Source of the DNA: a bacterium
Lineage (GTDB): Bacteria > Planctomycetota > UBA1135 > UBA2386
Direction: 5' to 3'
Length of the DNA: 64,000 nucleotides
Assembly (NCBI GenBank): GCA_024743115.1
Contig: JANSXC010000013.1
Location: 124,001 to 188,000 of the forward strand
Shown here: positions 17,762-26,381 of the stretch, piece after piece
Position numbering within the stretch: the first letter of the stretch is position 1
How the letters are laid out: each line of letters opens with the position of its first letter
The notes under the pieces: generated by a model
What the model saw: the letters and a program-made list of their open reading frames with translations, nothing else
Told to the model about the DNA's origin: nothing
Database searches by the model: none
Translations under genes and position numbers: made by a program

Positions 17762-18442
17762 GTGACGGATGCCGATCAAGACCTGAGCTGGAGCGTGATC
17801 GGACGAGCAGCCGAGGGGGACGCAGCGGCGCGCGAAATCTTTGCCACGACCTACCTACCAGTACTCCGAGGGTTCCTCGAAGGCCGCTGGCGCAATACCC
17901 CCTGGTACGAACAAGTCGACGACGCGCTGCAGGAGGTGTTCGTCGAGCTCCTGCGAGACGACGGCGCACTGACCAAGGCAAGAGCTGCGCGTGGTGAACT
18001 CGGTGGGTTCCTGTTCGGGGTGACTCGAAACGTGGCGTTGCGGATCGAGGAACGGGCCGCGAAACGCCGGCTGCGCAACCAGGAGGTCGGCTCCGCGATC
18101 GAACTGATTCAAAGCCGTGAGACGACGCTGTCGGTGATGTTCGACCGGGGCTGGGCCCAAACGCTGGTACGCCTCGCCGGCGAACGCATGCGGCGTGCCG
18201 CGGCCATGGGCAGCGACGGCGCCAGGCTGCGCGCCGAACTGTTGCGGCTGCGGTTCGGCGAGGGCAAACCGATTCGCGAGATCGCTGCGCTCTGGGATGC
18301 CGAGCCGCGCAAGGTGCACAAGGCCTACGAGAAGGCGCGGGCCGAGTTTCGCCGATTCCTCGAACACGTCATGGCAGAACACGGCGCGCTACCCGATTCG
18401 AACCAGGACAGCGCGGTCGATCGACTGCTCGACCTGCTCTGA
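17762..18442 (+). CDS. ECF-type RNA polymerase sigma factor
   Basis: A 226-residue sigma-70-like protein. Region 2 is visible as VDDALQEVFVELLRD followed by GELGGFLFGVTRNVALR, the usual -10 recognition and core-binding helices. Region 4 is RLRFGEGKPIREIAALWD with AEPRKVHKAYEKARAEFRRF, the -35 recognition helix-turn-helix. There is no region 1.1 or 3. The start is a GTG at 17762; a TTG 19 codons upstream is also open. The gene sits 79 bases upstream of a large TPR-linked protein kinase, an arrangement common in planctomycetes where kinase and ECF sigma factor are thought to act in one signalling pathway. No anti-sigma factor is adjacent. Confidence 0.85.
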   Translation: MTDADQDLSWSVIGRAAEGDAAAREIFATTYLPVLRGFLEGRWRNTPWYEQVDDALQEVFVELLRDDGALTKARAARGELGGFLFGVTRNVALRIEERAAKRRLRNQEVGSAIELIQSRETTLSVMFDRGWAQTLVRLAGERMRRAAAMGSDGARLRAELLRLRFGEGKPIREIAALWDAEPRKVHKAYEKARAEFRRFLEHVMAEHGALPDSNQDSAVDRLLDLL

Positions 18443-18521
18443 CAGCGCCGAATCCCGGATTTTCGGGGGGAGGCGCTACGCTGCGTGGAACATCGGTACT
18501 TCGGCCCGACAAGGTTCCGCA

Positions 18522-21500
18522 ATGTCCGACGCCAACAAGCCCGAATTCGAGCATCCCAACCCCCTCGACCGCGGCCTCGGCGAAGCGTTCCGCTCGCACG
18601 AACCGCCGCCCGGCCACGTCGGCAGCGTACTGCGAGCCCTGCAAGAGCGCGCGGAGTCGTCCCTGCTCGGCGTGCATCTCGACAGTGGCGATACCGACCC
18701 GTCCATCGTGTCCATCAACGACGACACGAAACAGCTGCGCGACCCCTCGGGGCGCTACCAGATGATCGGCGAGATCGGACGGGGCGGTGTCGGTGTCGTG
18801 TTCAAGGGTCGTGACCAGGACCTGGGTCGCGACGTCGCCATGAAGGTCCTCAAAGACGACTTCGCCAACCACCCCGAGGTCCTCGCACGATTCGTCGAAG
18901 AGGCCCAGATCGGAGGCCAGCTGCAGCACCCCGGCATCGTACCGGTGTACGAACTCGGCCTGCAGTCCGGCGAGCGACCGTACTTCGCAATGAAGCTCGT
19001 CAAGGGCGAGACGTTGGCCGCGATTCTGGCCTCGCGCGCGAACCCGAGCGTGGACCGCAGACGACTCCTCGGCATCTTCGAGCAGGTCTGCCAAACGATG
19101 TCCTACGCCCACACCCGAAGCGTGGTCCATCGTGACCTCAAGCCGGCCAACATCATGATCGGCGCGTTTGGCGAGGTGCAGGTCGTCGATTGGGGGTTCG
19201 CCAAAGTGCTGCCCAAGGGCGGAGTCGCCGATGAACGAGCCTCCGTCAGGAACCAGCCCGAGAGCCAGTCCGTAAGCGTGATCGAGACGGTCCGAACCAA
19301 GCCCGACTCGGGGTCGCACTCGGTCGCAGGCTCGATGTTCGGCACGCCGGCCTACATGCCCCCCGAGCAGGCCCTGGGGCACGTCGCGGATCTCGACCAG
19401 CGCAGCGACGTGTTTGGCCTGGGCGCGATCCTCTGCGAGATTCTGACCGGCTCACCGCCGTATCGCGCCGAGGATGGCGACCTCGTCCGGCAAGCCGCCC
19501 GCGGCGAACTCGCCGGCGCCCACGACCGCCTGCGCCAGTCTGGCGCCGACGCGACGCTGATCGACCTCGCCATCGAGTGCTTGTCCAGTGCAGCAAAGGC
19601 CCGGCCTCACTCTGCAACCGAGCTCGCCGAACGGGTCCAGGCGTACCTCACCTCCGTCGAAGAGCGGGCCCAGCAGGCCGAGGTGCGCGCGACGCAGGCG
19701 CGCTACCGCCAGCGCATGACGCTGATGGCCGCAGCCACGATCGTGTTCCTGCTCGGCGCGGCCGGGCTGGCGTGGAACTACCATCAGGAGCAACAACAGA
19801 TCCATCGCGACGAGCAGCTCACGCGCCTCGGCACCGCCCGCGCCGATACGGCCGCGACGCTCGCCGAGGCACGTGGCAGCGACCTCGACGCCAAGCTCTG
19901 GGCCGCCGCCGTGAGGTCCGCCGAGCAGGCCGCCGCACTGGCGACGGCTGCATTCATCCCCAGCGAAGACCGCGCCGCTACCAACGCCCAGCTCGCCGCG
20001 ATCCGGGCCGAGAGCTCCGCTGCCGACGACGAACGACAGCGCCGGGCTCGTGACCGCAAACTGCTCCATGACCTCGAACAACTGCTGATCCCGCCCGATC
20101 ACCAGGACAAGGACACGACGTCGGTCGCGCTTCGGCAAGTGATGGACCGCGACTACCTCACGGCGTTCGAGGCCTATACCCGGGGCCTCGAGTTCACCTC
20201 GGCGCCACTGTCCGCCGTGTTGACCGATCTCGAACGCGGCGACATCGAGTTGCAGCTCGCCTCGGCACTCGACTTCTGGGCCGTGCTGCGCGATGAGATC
20301 GCAGCCGACGGCGAAGCCGTCGACGCCGACCTGACTCGCCGGCTACGCCGACTCGCCGGCCTGCTCGACCCGGACGACACGGTGCGCAACCAGCTGCGGG
20401 ATCTACTCGACGATGCCGAACTCGATCGCGAACGGCTCGTCGCGTTCGCCACGTCCGCCGACCTGAGCCGGCTAACGGCCGATGGCTGCCGCGTGCTCGC
20501 CAGCGCGCTCTATCGTGCCGAGGCCCGCGACGAGTGCTTCGTCGCCCTGGCGAAGGGCCAGGAGCTCTATCCCGACGACTTCCACCTGTTCAACCGCGGC
20601 GCGTACTACCTCGGCAACCGCTCGCCCGAGAACGCGCGCCAGCAGCTCGACCTGCTTCGCGTCGCGCGCGCGTTGCGCCCGACCAACTCGGAGGTCCGGC
20701 ATCGGCAAGGGATGGCCCTCGAGACCCTCGGCCGGTTCCCCGACGCCCACCGCATCTTCAGCGACCTCGCCACCAACGAACCGAATCAGCGCTCGCACTG
20801 GCTCGCCCACCTCGGCGCTCTGGCCAGCAAACAGGGCGACGAGGTCACGGCCCGCCGCCACTACGCCGACGCCCTCGCCCTGGACGGCGACGAGACCTTC
20901 CTGCTCTACAACGCGAGCCTGCTGTACATGCGAAAGCACGAGTGGGCCGAGGCCGAGCCGCTGGTCATGCGGCTGATCGAACTCGAACCCGACACCTCGC
21001 CGCACCAAAACGCCTTGGGCTCACTGTATGCCGGGCTCGGCCGGGTGCAGGACGCCGTCACCGCCTACGAACGCGCCATCGATCTCGACCCGGAGCATGC
21101 GTGGCCGAAGGCCAACCTCGGCCACCTGTTCGCGAAACGCGGCAACCACGAGCGGGCCATGCACTTCACCGAACAGGCGCTCGCTCTCGACCCCGCACAC
21201 AGCAAGGCCCTGGAGACCTATCTCAACACCCTGTTCGCGCAACGACGCTACGAGGAATGCCGCCAGGCAGCGGAAGCCGCACTCGAGGACCTTCCCGACA
21301 ACCCGGTCATCCTCGCCAACCACGCCGCCTGCCTGTCCTTGCTCGGCCACAACGACGAGGCGCTGGTGCAGATCGACCGGGCGATCGCCGCCAACGACAA
21401 CGACCAGCTGAGCGCCGCCGAACTGCATACCAACCGCGGCATCATCCTGCGCGGCCTCGGCCGCAAGGAAGCGATCGAATCGCTGGAACACGCCGTCGTG

Positions 21501-22463
21501 CTCGATCCGAAGTCCTTCAGGGCCCATCGCGAGCTCGTCGCCACCCTGCTCCGTCAGGACCCCGAGGCAGCAGGCACCGCCCTGAAACGTGCCGTTCGCG
21601 AACTGCCCGCGGCGGAGAACGCGATGTTTGCGGATCAGTACGTGACGCTTCTGGGGCGGCTCGATCCCGACGAGGCAGTGCGCTTCGGCCGGGAGTACCT
21701 CGCCGGGCACCCGAGTACCGGCAACATCCGCAATGCGCTCGCCAACGCCCTCGAGAACCTCGGCAGGCATCGCGAGGCGATCGAGTTGCTCGAGGAGGCG
21801 ATCGAACTGCACCCCGACAACGGTCCGGTGCACTTCAGCCTCGGTCGTCTGCGCGGGATGCGCGGGATGTGGCGCACCGCACTGCCACCGCTCGAACGCG
21901 CCGAAGCGATCTTCCGCGCGGGGAACGATCCGTTCTCACAAAGGATGCTCGGCATGACGCAGCAGAACCTGGACGCCACGAGGCGCCAGATCGAGGAGGC
22001 CGAAGCGGTGATCCGTGGCGAGACCGGCATCCCGGACGCGCGCGCGTGGCACCGCGCCGTCGCCCACGCCTACCGCGGCGGCGCCGAACACCGCCTCGTG
22101 ATGCTGCAGTTCGTGGAGCGCACGCTGCGGAACCAACCCGAACTTGCGAACGACCTCTCCGGCGACGCCCTCTACCTCGCCGTGCGCGCGGTCGGCAAGT
22201 GCTTCGCGGAGCACGAGCTCACGGCGGCCGAGCGCACGCGCTGGCAACGCGCCGCCCGCCAATGGCTACAGCACCTCGTCGAGGCGACGCGTGCCGCCGA
22301 AGGACCCGACCAGGAACGCGGCCGGCGCGGGCTCGATCGCAGCCGATCGAGCAGCACGCTGGCCCCGCTGCGCGGCGAGGGTCTGGATACGCTGGTACCC
22401 GAGGAGCGCACGGCCTGGCGCAACCTGTGGGCTGACGTCGACGCCCTGCTCGACGGCGAGTAG
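18522..22463 (+). CDS. membrane Ser/Thr protein kinase with C-terminal TPR array
   Basis: A 1313-residue protein. The N-terminal 70 residues precede a Hanks-type kinase domain (about 75-370): glycine loop GEIGRGGVGVVF near 89, lysine in VAMKVL near 107, catalytic loop HRDLKPANIM near 203, and DWG instead of DFG (VVDWGFAK near 222). The activation segment leads to GTPAYMPPEQ. A membrane helix follows at about 398-420 (MAAATIVFLLGAAGLAW). A coiled region and then a long TPR array occupy about 660-1180, with units such as ALGSLYAGLGRVQDAVTAYE. The kinase is probably cytoplasmic and the TPR part extracytoplasmic. DWG in place of DFG is frequent in planctomycete kinases and does not imply inactivity. 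Substrates are unknown; the upstream ECF sigma factor is a candidate partner. Confidence 0.88.
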   Translation: MSDANKPEFEHPNPLDRGLGEAFRSHEPPPGHVGSVLRALQERAESSLLGVHLDSGDTDPSIVSINDDTKQLRDPSGRYQMIGEIGRGGVGVVFKGRDQDLGRDVAMKVLKDDFANHPEVLARFVEEAQIGGQLQHPGIVPVYELGLQSGERPYFAMKLVKGETLAAILASRANPSVDRRRLLGIFEQVCQTMSYAHTRSVVHRDLKPANIMIGAFGEVQVVDWGFAKVLPKGGVADERASVRNQPESQSVSVIETVRTKPDSGSHSVAGSMFGTPAYMPPEQALGHVADLDQRSDVFGLGAILCEILTGSPPYRAEDGDLVRQAARGELAGAHDRLRQSGADATLIDLAIECLSSAAKARPHSATELAERVQAYLTSVEERAQQAEVRATQARYRQRMTLMAAATIVFLLGAAGLAWNYHQEQQQIHRDEQLTRLGTARADTAATLAEARGSDLDAKLWAAAVRSAEQAAALATAAFIPSEDRAATNAQLAAIRAESSAADDERQRRARDRKLLHDLEQLLIPPDHQDKDTTSVALRQVMDRDYLTAFEAYTRGLEFTSAPLSAVLTDLERGDIELQLASALDFWAVLRDEIAADGEAVDADLTRRLRRLAGLLDPDDTVRNQLRDLLDDAELDRERLVAFATSADLSRLTADGCRVLASALYRAEARDECFVALAKGQELYPDDFHLFNRGAYYLGNRSPENARQQLDLLRVARALRPTNSEVRHRQGMALETLGRFPDAHRIFSDLATNEPNQRSHWLAHLGALASKQGDEVTARRHYADALALDGDETFLLYNASLLYMRKHEWAEAEPLVMRLIELEPDTSPHQNALGSLYAGLGRVQDAVTAYERAIDLDPEHAWPKANLGHLFAKRGNHERAMHFTEQALALDPAHSKALETYLNTLFAQRRYEECRQAAEAALEDLPDNPVILANHAACLSLLGHNDEALVQIDRAIAANDNDQLSAAELHTNRGIILRGLGRKEAIESLEHAVVLDPKSFRAHRELVATLLRQDPEAAGTALKRAVRELPAAENAMFADQYVTLLGRLDPDEAVRFGREYLAGHPSTGNIRNALANALENLGRHREAIELLEEAIELHPDNGPVHFSLGRLRGMRGMWRTALPPLERAEAIFRAGNDPFSQRMLGMTQQNLDATRRQIEEAEAVIRGETGIPDARAWHRAVAHAYRGGAEHRLVMLQFVERTLRNQPELANDLSGDALYLAVRAVGKCFAEHELTAAERTRWQRAARQWLQHLVEATRAAEGPDQERGRRGLDRSRSSSTLAPLRGEGLDTLVPEERTAWRNLWADVDALLDGE

Positions 22464-22547
22464 ACGGCCGCAGATTCGACGGAATCCACCGGGGGAAAAC
22501 GGCCGCCGGGCGGAAGGACAAGCAACACCGCTTTCCTTCCGAACCCG

Positions 22548-24911
22548 ATGAAACCGATCTCCTCCTGGACCTTCCCCCTCTCCCTGGCTGCGACGGGCTG
22601 GCTCGCCCTCGCACCCGTGACGGCGCAGTGCACGACGGACTGGGCGCCCGCGACCGGCAGCCCCGGCGCCAACGCCCGGGTCCGCGCCTCCATCACCTGG
22701 GACCCCGACGGCACCGGCCCGCTGCCGCCCCACCTCGTGATCGCGGGCGAGTTCACCGTGGTCGGGGATGCCGTGGCCAGCGGACTCGCCATGCAGCATC
22801 CCGTCACGGGCCAGTGGAGCCCATTGGCCTCCGACTTGCGGAGTGTGGCCGCGCTCGATGTCCTGCCCGACGGACGGCTGCTGGCCGCCGGCGGGTTCCG
22901 CGTGGGCGGCGGAGCTCCGGCCGATTTCGTCGCCGCCTACGATGGAACTTCGTGGAGTCAACTCGGCTCCGGCCTCAACGGCACGGTCTCGACCGTCACC
23001 CAGTGGAATGGTCGCCTGGTAGCCGGCGGCAGCTTCACCCAACCCCACCATGGCATGGTCGAACTCGTCGGTTCGAACTGGGTGCCGTTCGGCCAGGCCT
23101 TCCCGCTCTCTCCCAACACCACCGACCTGCTCGTCACCCCCGCCGGTGAACTGTTCGCAAGCTCACTCCGCGGCGTGCATCGCTACGACGGCTCACAATG
23201 GGTCTCCCTGGGACTCGGCTCCGTCCAGGACCTCACCTTCCACGACGGCAAGGTCGTCGCCGGCGGCACCTTCTCGAGCCCGAGCCGGATCGCGGCCTGG
23301 AACGGTTCGACCTGGGAGGCACTCGACTGGCCTTCGATCCACAGCATCGACGCGCTCGGCGTCACGGCGGCGGGCAACCTCGTGGCCGCCACCTCGGATA
23401 CCAACCTCGGGTTCCTGGCCGAACGAACCGGCTCGACCTGGGCGGCGCTCGGCGGCGGACTCGACGACCGCTGCATGCTGATCGACTCGCTGCCGAACGG
23501 CGACCTGCTGCTCGGCGGGAACTTCCTCAGCGCGGGCGGCATACCGGCATGCCACGTCGCCCGCTGGAACGGCGCATTCTCGCCGCTCGCGACCGGCGGC
23601 ACGGCAGGCATCATCGCCGCGATGGCGGCCTCACCCGATGGCCTGGTCTACGCGACGGGCGACTTCGTACAGATCGACGGCACCCCGGTGGCAAAGGTCG
23701 CGGTCTTCGACGGCACCGCCTGGCAGGGCCTCGGCACCGGCCTCGACGGGGCCGGCCACGACGTGACGGTGCTGCGGGACGGGCGCGTGATGGTCGTTGG
23801 CGACTTCAGGACTGCCGGCGGCACCCCCGCCAGTCACGTTGCGATCTGGGATGGCACCTCGTGGTCCGCGGTCGGGGCCGGCTCCCCGTGCCGCCCGCTG
23901 GCATGCGCCGAATTGCCCAATGGCAATCTCCTCGCCGGGTCCGACGGTGGGTGTGAACCGCTACAGATCTGGGACGGACAAACCTGGTCACGGGTCCCCG
24001 GCTTCCCAGGCAGTGAGGTCGACATGATCGAGGTGACGCCAGCGGGCGATATCTTCACGGCATTCACCGGGTGGAACTTGGTCACGCACTGGAATGGATC
24101 CACGTGGCGCACTCATCCGGCCGCGAGCGCCATCACCCAGGACGCCAACGGCGACGTGCTGGCCCTGCGCGATCAGAACGTAAGCCGGTTCGACGGCACG
24201 GCGTGGCAGCACGTCACCGATCTCAGGTACGGTGACGTCATCGTCGGACTCCCGGACGGCGGCTTCTTCGTCGGCGGCAGTCAGAGGCTGCGGAGCGGAA
24301 TCACCGCGCTGCACGGGGCAGGCCGTTGGGACGGCACGGCATGGCACGTCGCAGGGAGTGCGCTACTCGGCGCACACTGGTCGGTACAGGAGATGCTCAC
24401 GGCGACCGCACTGCCCAATGGCGAGGTGTTCGTCGCAGGCCGCATGCGCCCATACAGCACGAACCCGACCGCGTACTACGCGCAGCTGCGTATGGGCTGC
24501 CCGGGTGGCTCGCAGCAGATCCCCGGCGGCTGTCCGAGCTCGGGCGGCAACAACGAGCTCGCGGCCCTGCAGAACCCGTTCCTCGGCGGCAGCAGCCTCA
24601 GCGAAGGCTCGGGCATGCCGGCGATGTCGTTCGCGGCGGTCGCCACCGGCTTCGCGCTCAACACGCAACCGTTGTCGACCTACCTGCCGCAGGCAGGTGC
24701 GGGCTGCGACATCCTGCTCACGCCCTACATCTCGCTGCTGGCCACGTCCAACCAGGGCACGCTGCGCTCCGAGCTGCCGATCCCCAACGACCCGGTGTTC
24801 GTCCAGGTCACCTACTACCAGCAGATGATCCCGTTCGAACTCGACGGCAACGGCCAGGTCATCGACGTCACCAGCACCAACCTAGTCAGCTTCACCATCG
24901 GCGGCTACTGA
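22548..24911 (+). CDS. large secreted repeat protein (propeller-like) with shared C-terminal domain
   Basis: A 787-residue exported protein with signal peptide (MKPISSWTFPLSLAATGWLA, cleavage near APVTAQ). About 40-45-residue repeats fill residues 30-640, each carrying a pattern like GDFVQIDGTPVAKVAVFDG followed by W..LG.GL. Such repeats are typical of beta-propeller-like secreted proteins in planctomycetes (Kelch or 'delta-60' like); the number of blades cannot be fixed by eye. A Cys/Gly-rich link (CPGGSQQIPGGCPSSGG) leads to a final beta-rich domain of about 110 residues ending in SFTIGGY, similar in pattern to the ends of the proteins at 10965-12155 and 13871-15208. No catalytic motif was seen. 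Likely function: surface structure or binding. Confidence 0.75.
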   Translation: MKPISSWTFPLSLAATGWLALAPVTAQCTTDWAPATGSPGANARVRASITWDPDGTGPLPPHLVIAGEFTVVGDAVASGLAMQHPVTGQWSPLASDLRSVAALDVLPDGRLLAAGGFRVGGGAPADFVAAYDGTSWSQLGSGLNGTVSTVTQWNGRLVAGGSFTQPHHGMVELVGSNWVPFGQAFPLSPNTTDLLVTPAGELFASSLRGVHRYDGSQWVSLGLGSVQDLTFHDGKVVAGGTFSSPSRIAAWNGSTWEALDWPSIHSIDALGVTAAGNLVAATSDTNLGFLAERTGSTWAALGGGLDDRCMLIDSLPNGDLLLGGNFLSAGGIPACHVARWNGAFSPLATGGTAGIIAAMAASPDGLVYATGDFVQIDGTPVAKVAVFDGTAWQGLGTGLDGAGHDVTVLRDGRVMVVGDFRTAGGTPASHVAIWDGTSWSAVGAGSPCRPLACAELPNGNLLAGSDGGCEPLQIWDGQTWSRVPGFPGSEVDMIEVTPAGDIFTAFTGWNLVTHWNGSTWRTHPAASAITQDANGDVLALRDQNVSRFDGTAWQHVTDLRYGDVIVGLPDGGFFVGGSQRLRSGITALHGAGRWDGTAWHVAGSALLGAHWSVQEMLTATALPNGEVFVAGRMRPYSTNPTAYYAQLRMGCPGGSQQIPGGCPSSGGNNELAALQNPFLGGSSLSEGSGMPAMSFAAVATGFALNTQPLSTYLPQAGAGCDILLTPYISLLATSNQGTLRSELPIPNDPVFVQVTYYQQMIPFELDGNGQVIDVTSTNLVSFTIGGY

Positions 24912-24992
24912 GTCGCCGCGGCCAGGGCGGCGGCGAGTGCCTCAGGAAGTTCCGGGGACTCGCCGGCCACGTAGAACAAACGCTGGTCGGCG

Positions 24993-25787
24993 TCACGTGA
25001 GCAATTCCCCACGCACGACCGTGACCGCGCTGCCGCGCAGCAGCACGCGGTCGCCGACGACTTCGACGTCGACCTCGCCGCCGCGCGTGGAGGCCTGGTA
25101 GCCGACCATGCGGTTCTTCTCGAGCCGCGGCTGCCAGAACGGGGCGAGCGCGCAGTGCGCCGAACCAGTCACCGGGTCCTCGTCGACGCCGACCGCCGGG
25201 CCGAAGAAGCGCGACACGAAGTCGTGGCGGCGGCTCACCGCCTTGGCAGTCACGATGACGCCGCGGCAGCGCAGCTTGCGCAGCAGGGCGAGGTCGGGCC
25301 GCAGTTTGCGCACGAGGTTCTCCGTGCCGAGTTCGACGAGCAGGTCGGCACCCGCACTCATCACGGTTCGCGGTTTGCGACCGAGCGCGGCTGCGAGCTC
25401 TGCGGGCTCCTTCTTCGTTGCCAGCGGCTGAGCCGGGAAGTCGAGCACGACGTGCCGGCCGTCGTGCGCGGCGGTGAGGACGCCACTCTTCGTGCGGAAC
25501 TCGAGCAGTTGGTTCTCAGGGGCCACACCCTCGGACCAGAGCACGTGTGCCGTGGCCAAGGTCGCATGGCCACAGAGCGCCACCTCGACCGACGGCGTAA
25601 ACCAACGCAACGAGAACCCACGCTTCGTCGGGCAGACGAACGCGGTCTCGGACAGGTTCATCTCCGCCGCGACGGCCTGCATCCAGCGCGCGGGGCGCGA
25701 CTCGGCGAGCAGACAGACGACTGCAGGGTTGCCCGCGAACCGCTTGTCGGTGAACGCGTCGACGTGAAAGCAGGGAATGGTCACCAT
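24993..25787 (-). CDS. PhzF family isomerase-like protein
   Basis: A 264-residue protein of the diaminopimelate-epimerase fold. The start FHVDAFTDKRFAGNPAVVCLL is characteristic of PhzF, the catalytic Glu is in NLSETAFV near residue 47, and CGHATLATAHVL plus DEDPVTGSAHCALAPFW form the two active-site loops. PhzF in phenazine producers isomerises a dihydroxyanthranilate intermediate, but most family members are of unknown substrate, and no phenazine genes accompany this one. The gene converges with the secreted repeat protein (81-base gap) and is divergent from the ThpR gene, only 23 bases apart, so the two share a compact promoter region. Confidence 0.85.
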   Translation of the reverse strand: MVTIPCFHVDAFTDKRFAGNPAVVCLLAESRPARWMQAVAAEMNLSETAFVCPTKRGFSLRWFTPSVEVALCGHATLATAHVLWSEGVAPENQLLEFRTKSGVLTAAHDGRHVVLDFPAQPLATKKEPAELAAALGRKPRTVMSAGADLLVELGTENLVRKLRPDLALLRKLRCRGVIVTAKAVSRRHDFVSRFFGPAVGVDEDPVTGSAHCALAPFWQPRLEKNRMVGYQASTRGGEVDVEVVGDRVLLRGSAVTVVRGELLT

Positions 25788-25810
25788 TGCGCATGTTGTA
25801 GCATGCCGGC

Positions 25811-26362
25811 GTGCGTTGTTTCCTTGCCCTCGATCTGCCGCTGCCCGTCCGCAACTACCTCGCGAAGACCGCGAGGAGTGAGCTGCAGAAGGGCACGATC
25901 AAGTTCGTCCCGCCCGAACACATCCACCTCACGCTCGCGTTCGTCGGCGAGGTCGATGACGACACGGCCCGCGGCCTGGAAGCCATCGTCGACGCGGCCG
26001 AATTGTCACCGATGCAATTCGCGCTCGCTGGTCTCGGGCACTTCCCACCGCGCGGTGCCCCACGCGTCGTCTGGGCCGGGCTGGCCGGCGACATCGACGC
26101 GTTGACCAGACTGCAGGGAGAGGTCACGGCCGCCATCACCGATCTCGGCATCGAACTCGATCGCCGGCCGTTCTCGCCCCATGTCACGCTCGGGCGCGTG
26201 AAGAGTCCGTTCGGGGCCTACGCGATCATCGACGAGCTCGCGCGCGTCGGAAAGGACCTGCGCGACAAGCCGTTCCCGATCGCAACGCTGACGCTCTACG
26301 CGAGTGAGCTGCAACCCGCGGGGCCGGTGTACACGCCGATTCGACGCCGAACGGTCGGCTGA
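25811..26362 (+). CDS. thpR: RNA 2',3'-cyclic phosphodiesterase (2H phosphoesterase)
   Basis: A 183-residue protein of the LigT/ThpR 2H family. Two H-x-T-x motifs are present, HIHLTLAFVG near residue 40 and FSPHVTLGRVK near 125, which form the symmetric active site. The N-terminus RCFLALDLP is the family's first strand. The enzymes open 2',3'-cyclic phosphates of RNA to 2'-phosphates; a role in tRNA splicing is not expected in bacteria, so the cellular job is uncertain. Translation starts with GTG at 25811. It converges with the TPR membrane protein gene, 19 bases apart. Confidence 0.87.
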   Translation: MRCFLALDLPLPVRNYLAKTARSELQKGTIKFVPPEHIHLTLAFVGEVDDDTARGLEAIVDAAELSPMQFALAGLGHFPPRGAPRVVWAGLAGDIDALTRLQGEVTAAITDLGIELDRRPFSPHVTLGRVKSPFGAYAIIDELARVGKDLRDKPFPIATLTLYASELQPAGPVYTPIRRRTVG

Positions 26363-26381
26363 CGTTCAACCCAACTGACAC

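Noticed and set aside
18487-18512. An ECF-type promoter (GGAAC) in front of the TPR kinase
   Set aside because: A GGAAC word exists at 18487-18491 but the bases 16 further on do not give a convincing -10 element.
20534-22435. A 633-codon alternate-frame reading inside the TPR kinase
   Set aside because: It is an Arg/Pro-rich shadow of the TPR array, with no helix-repeat pattern.
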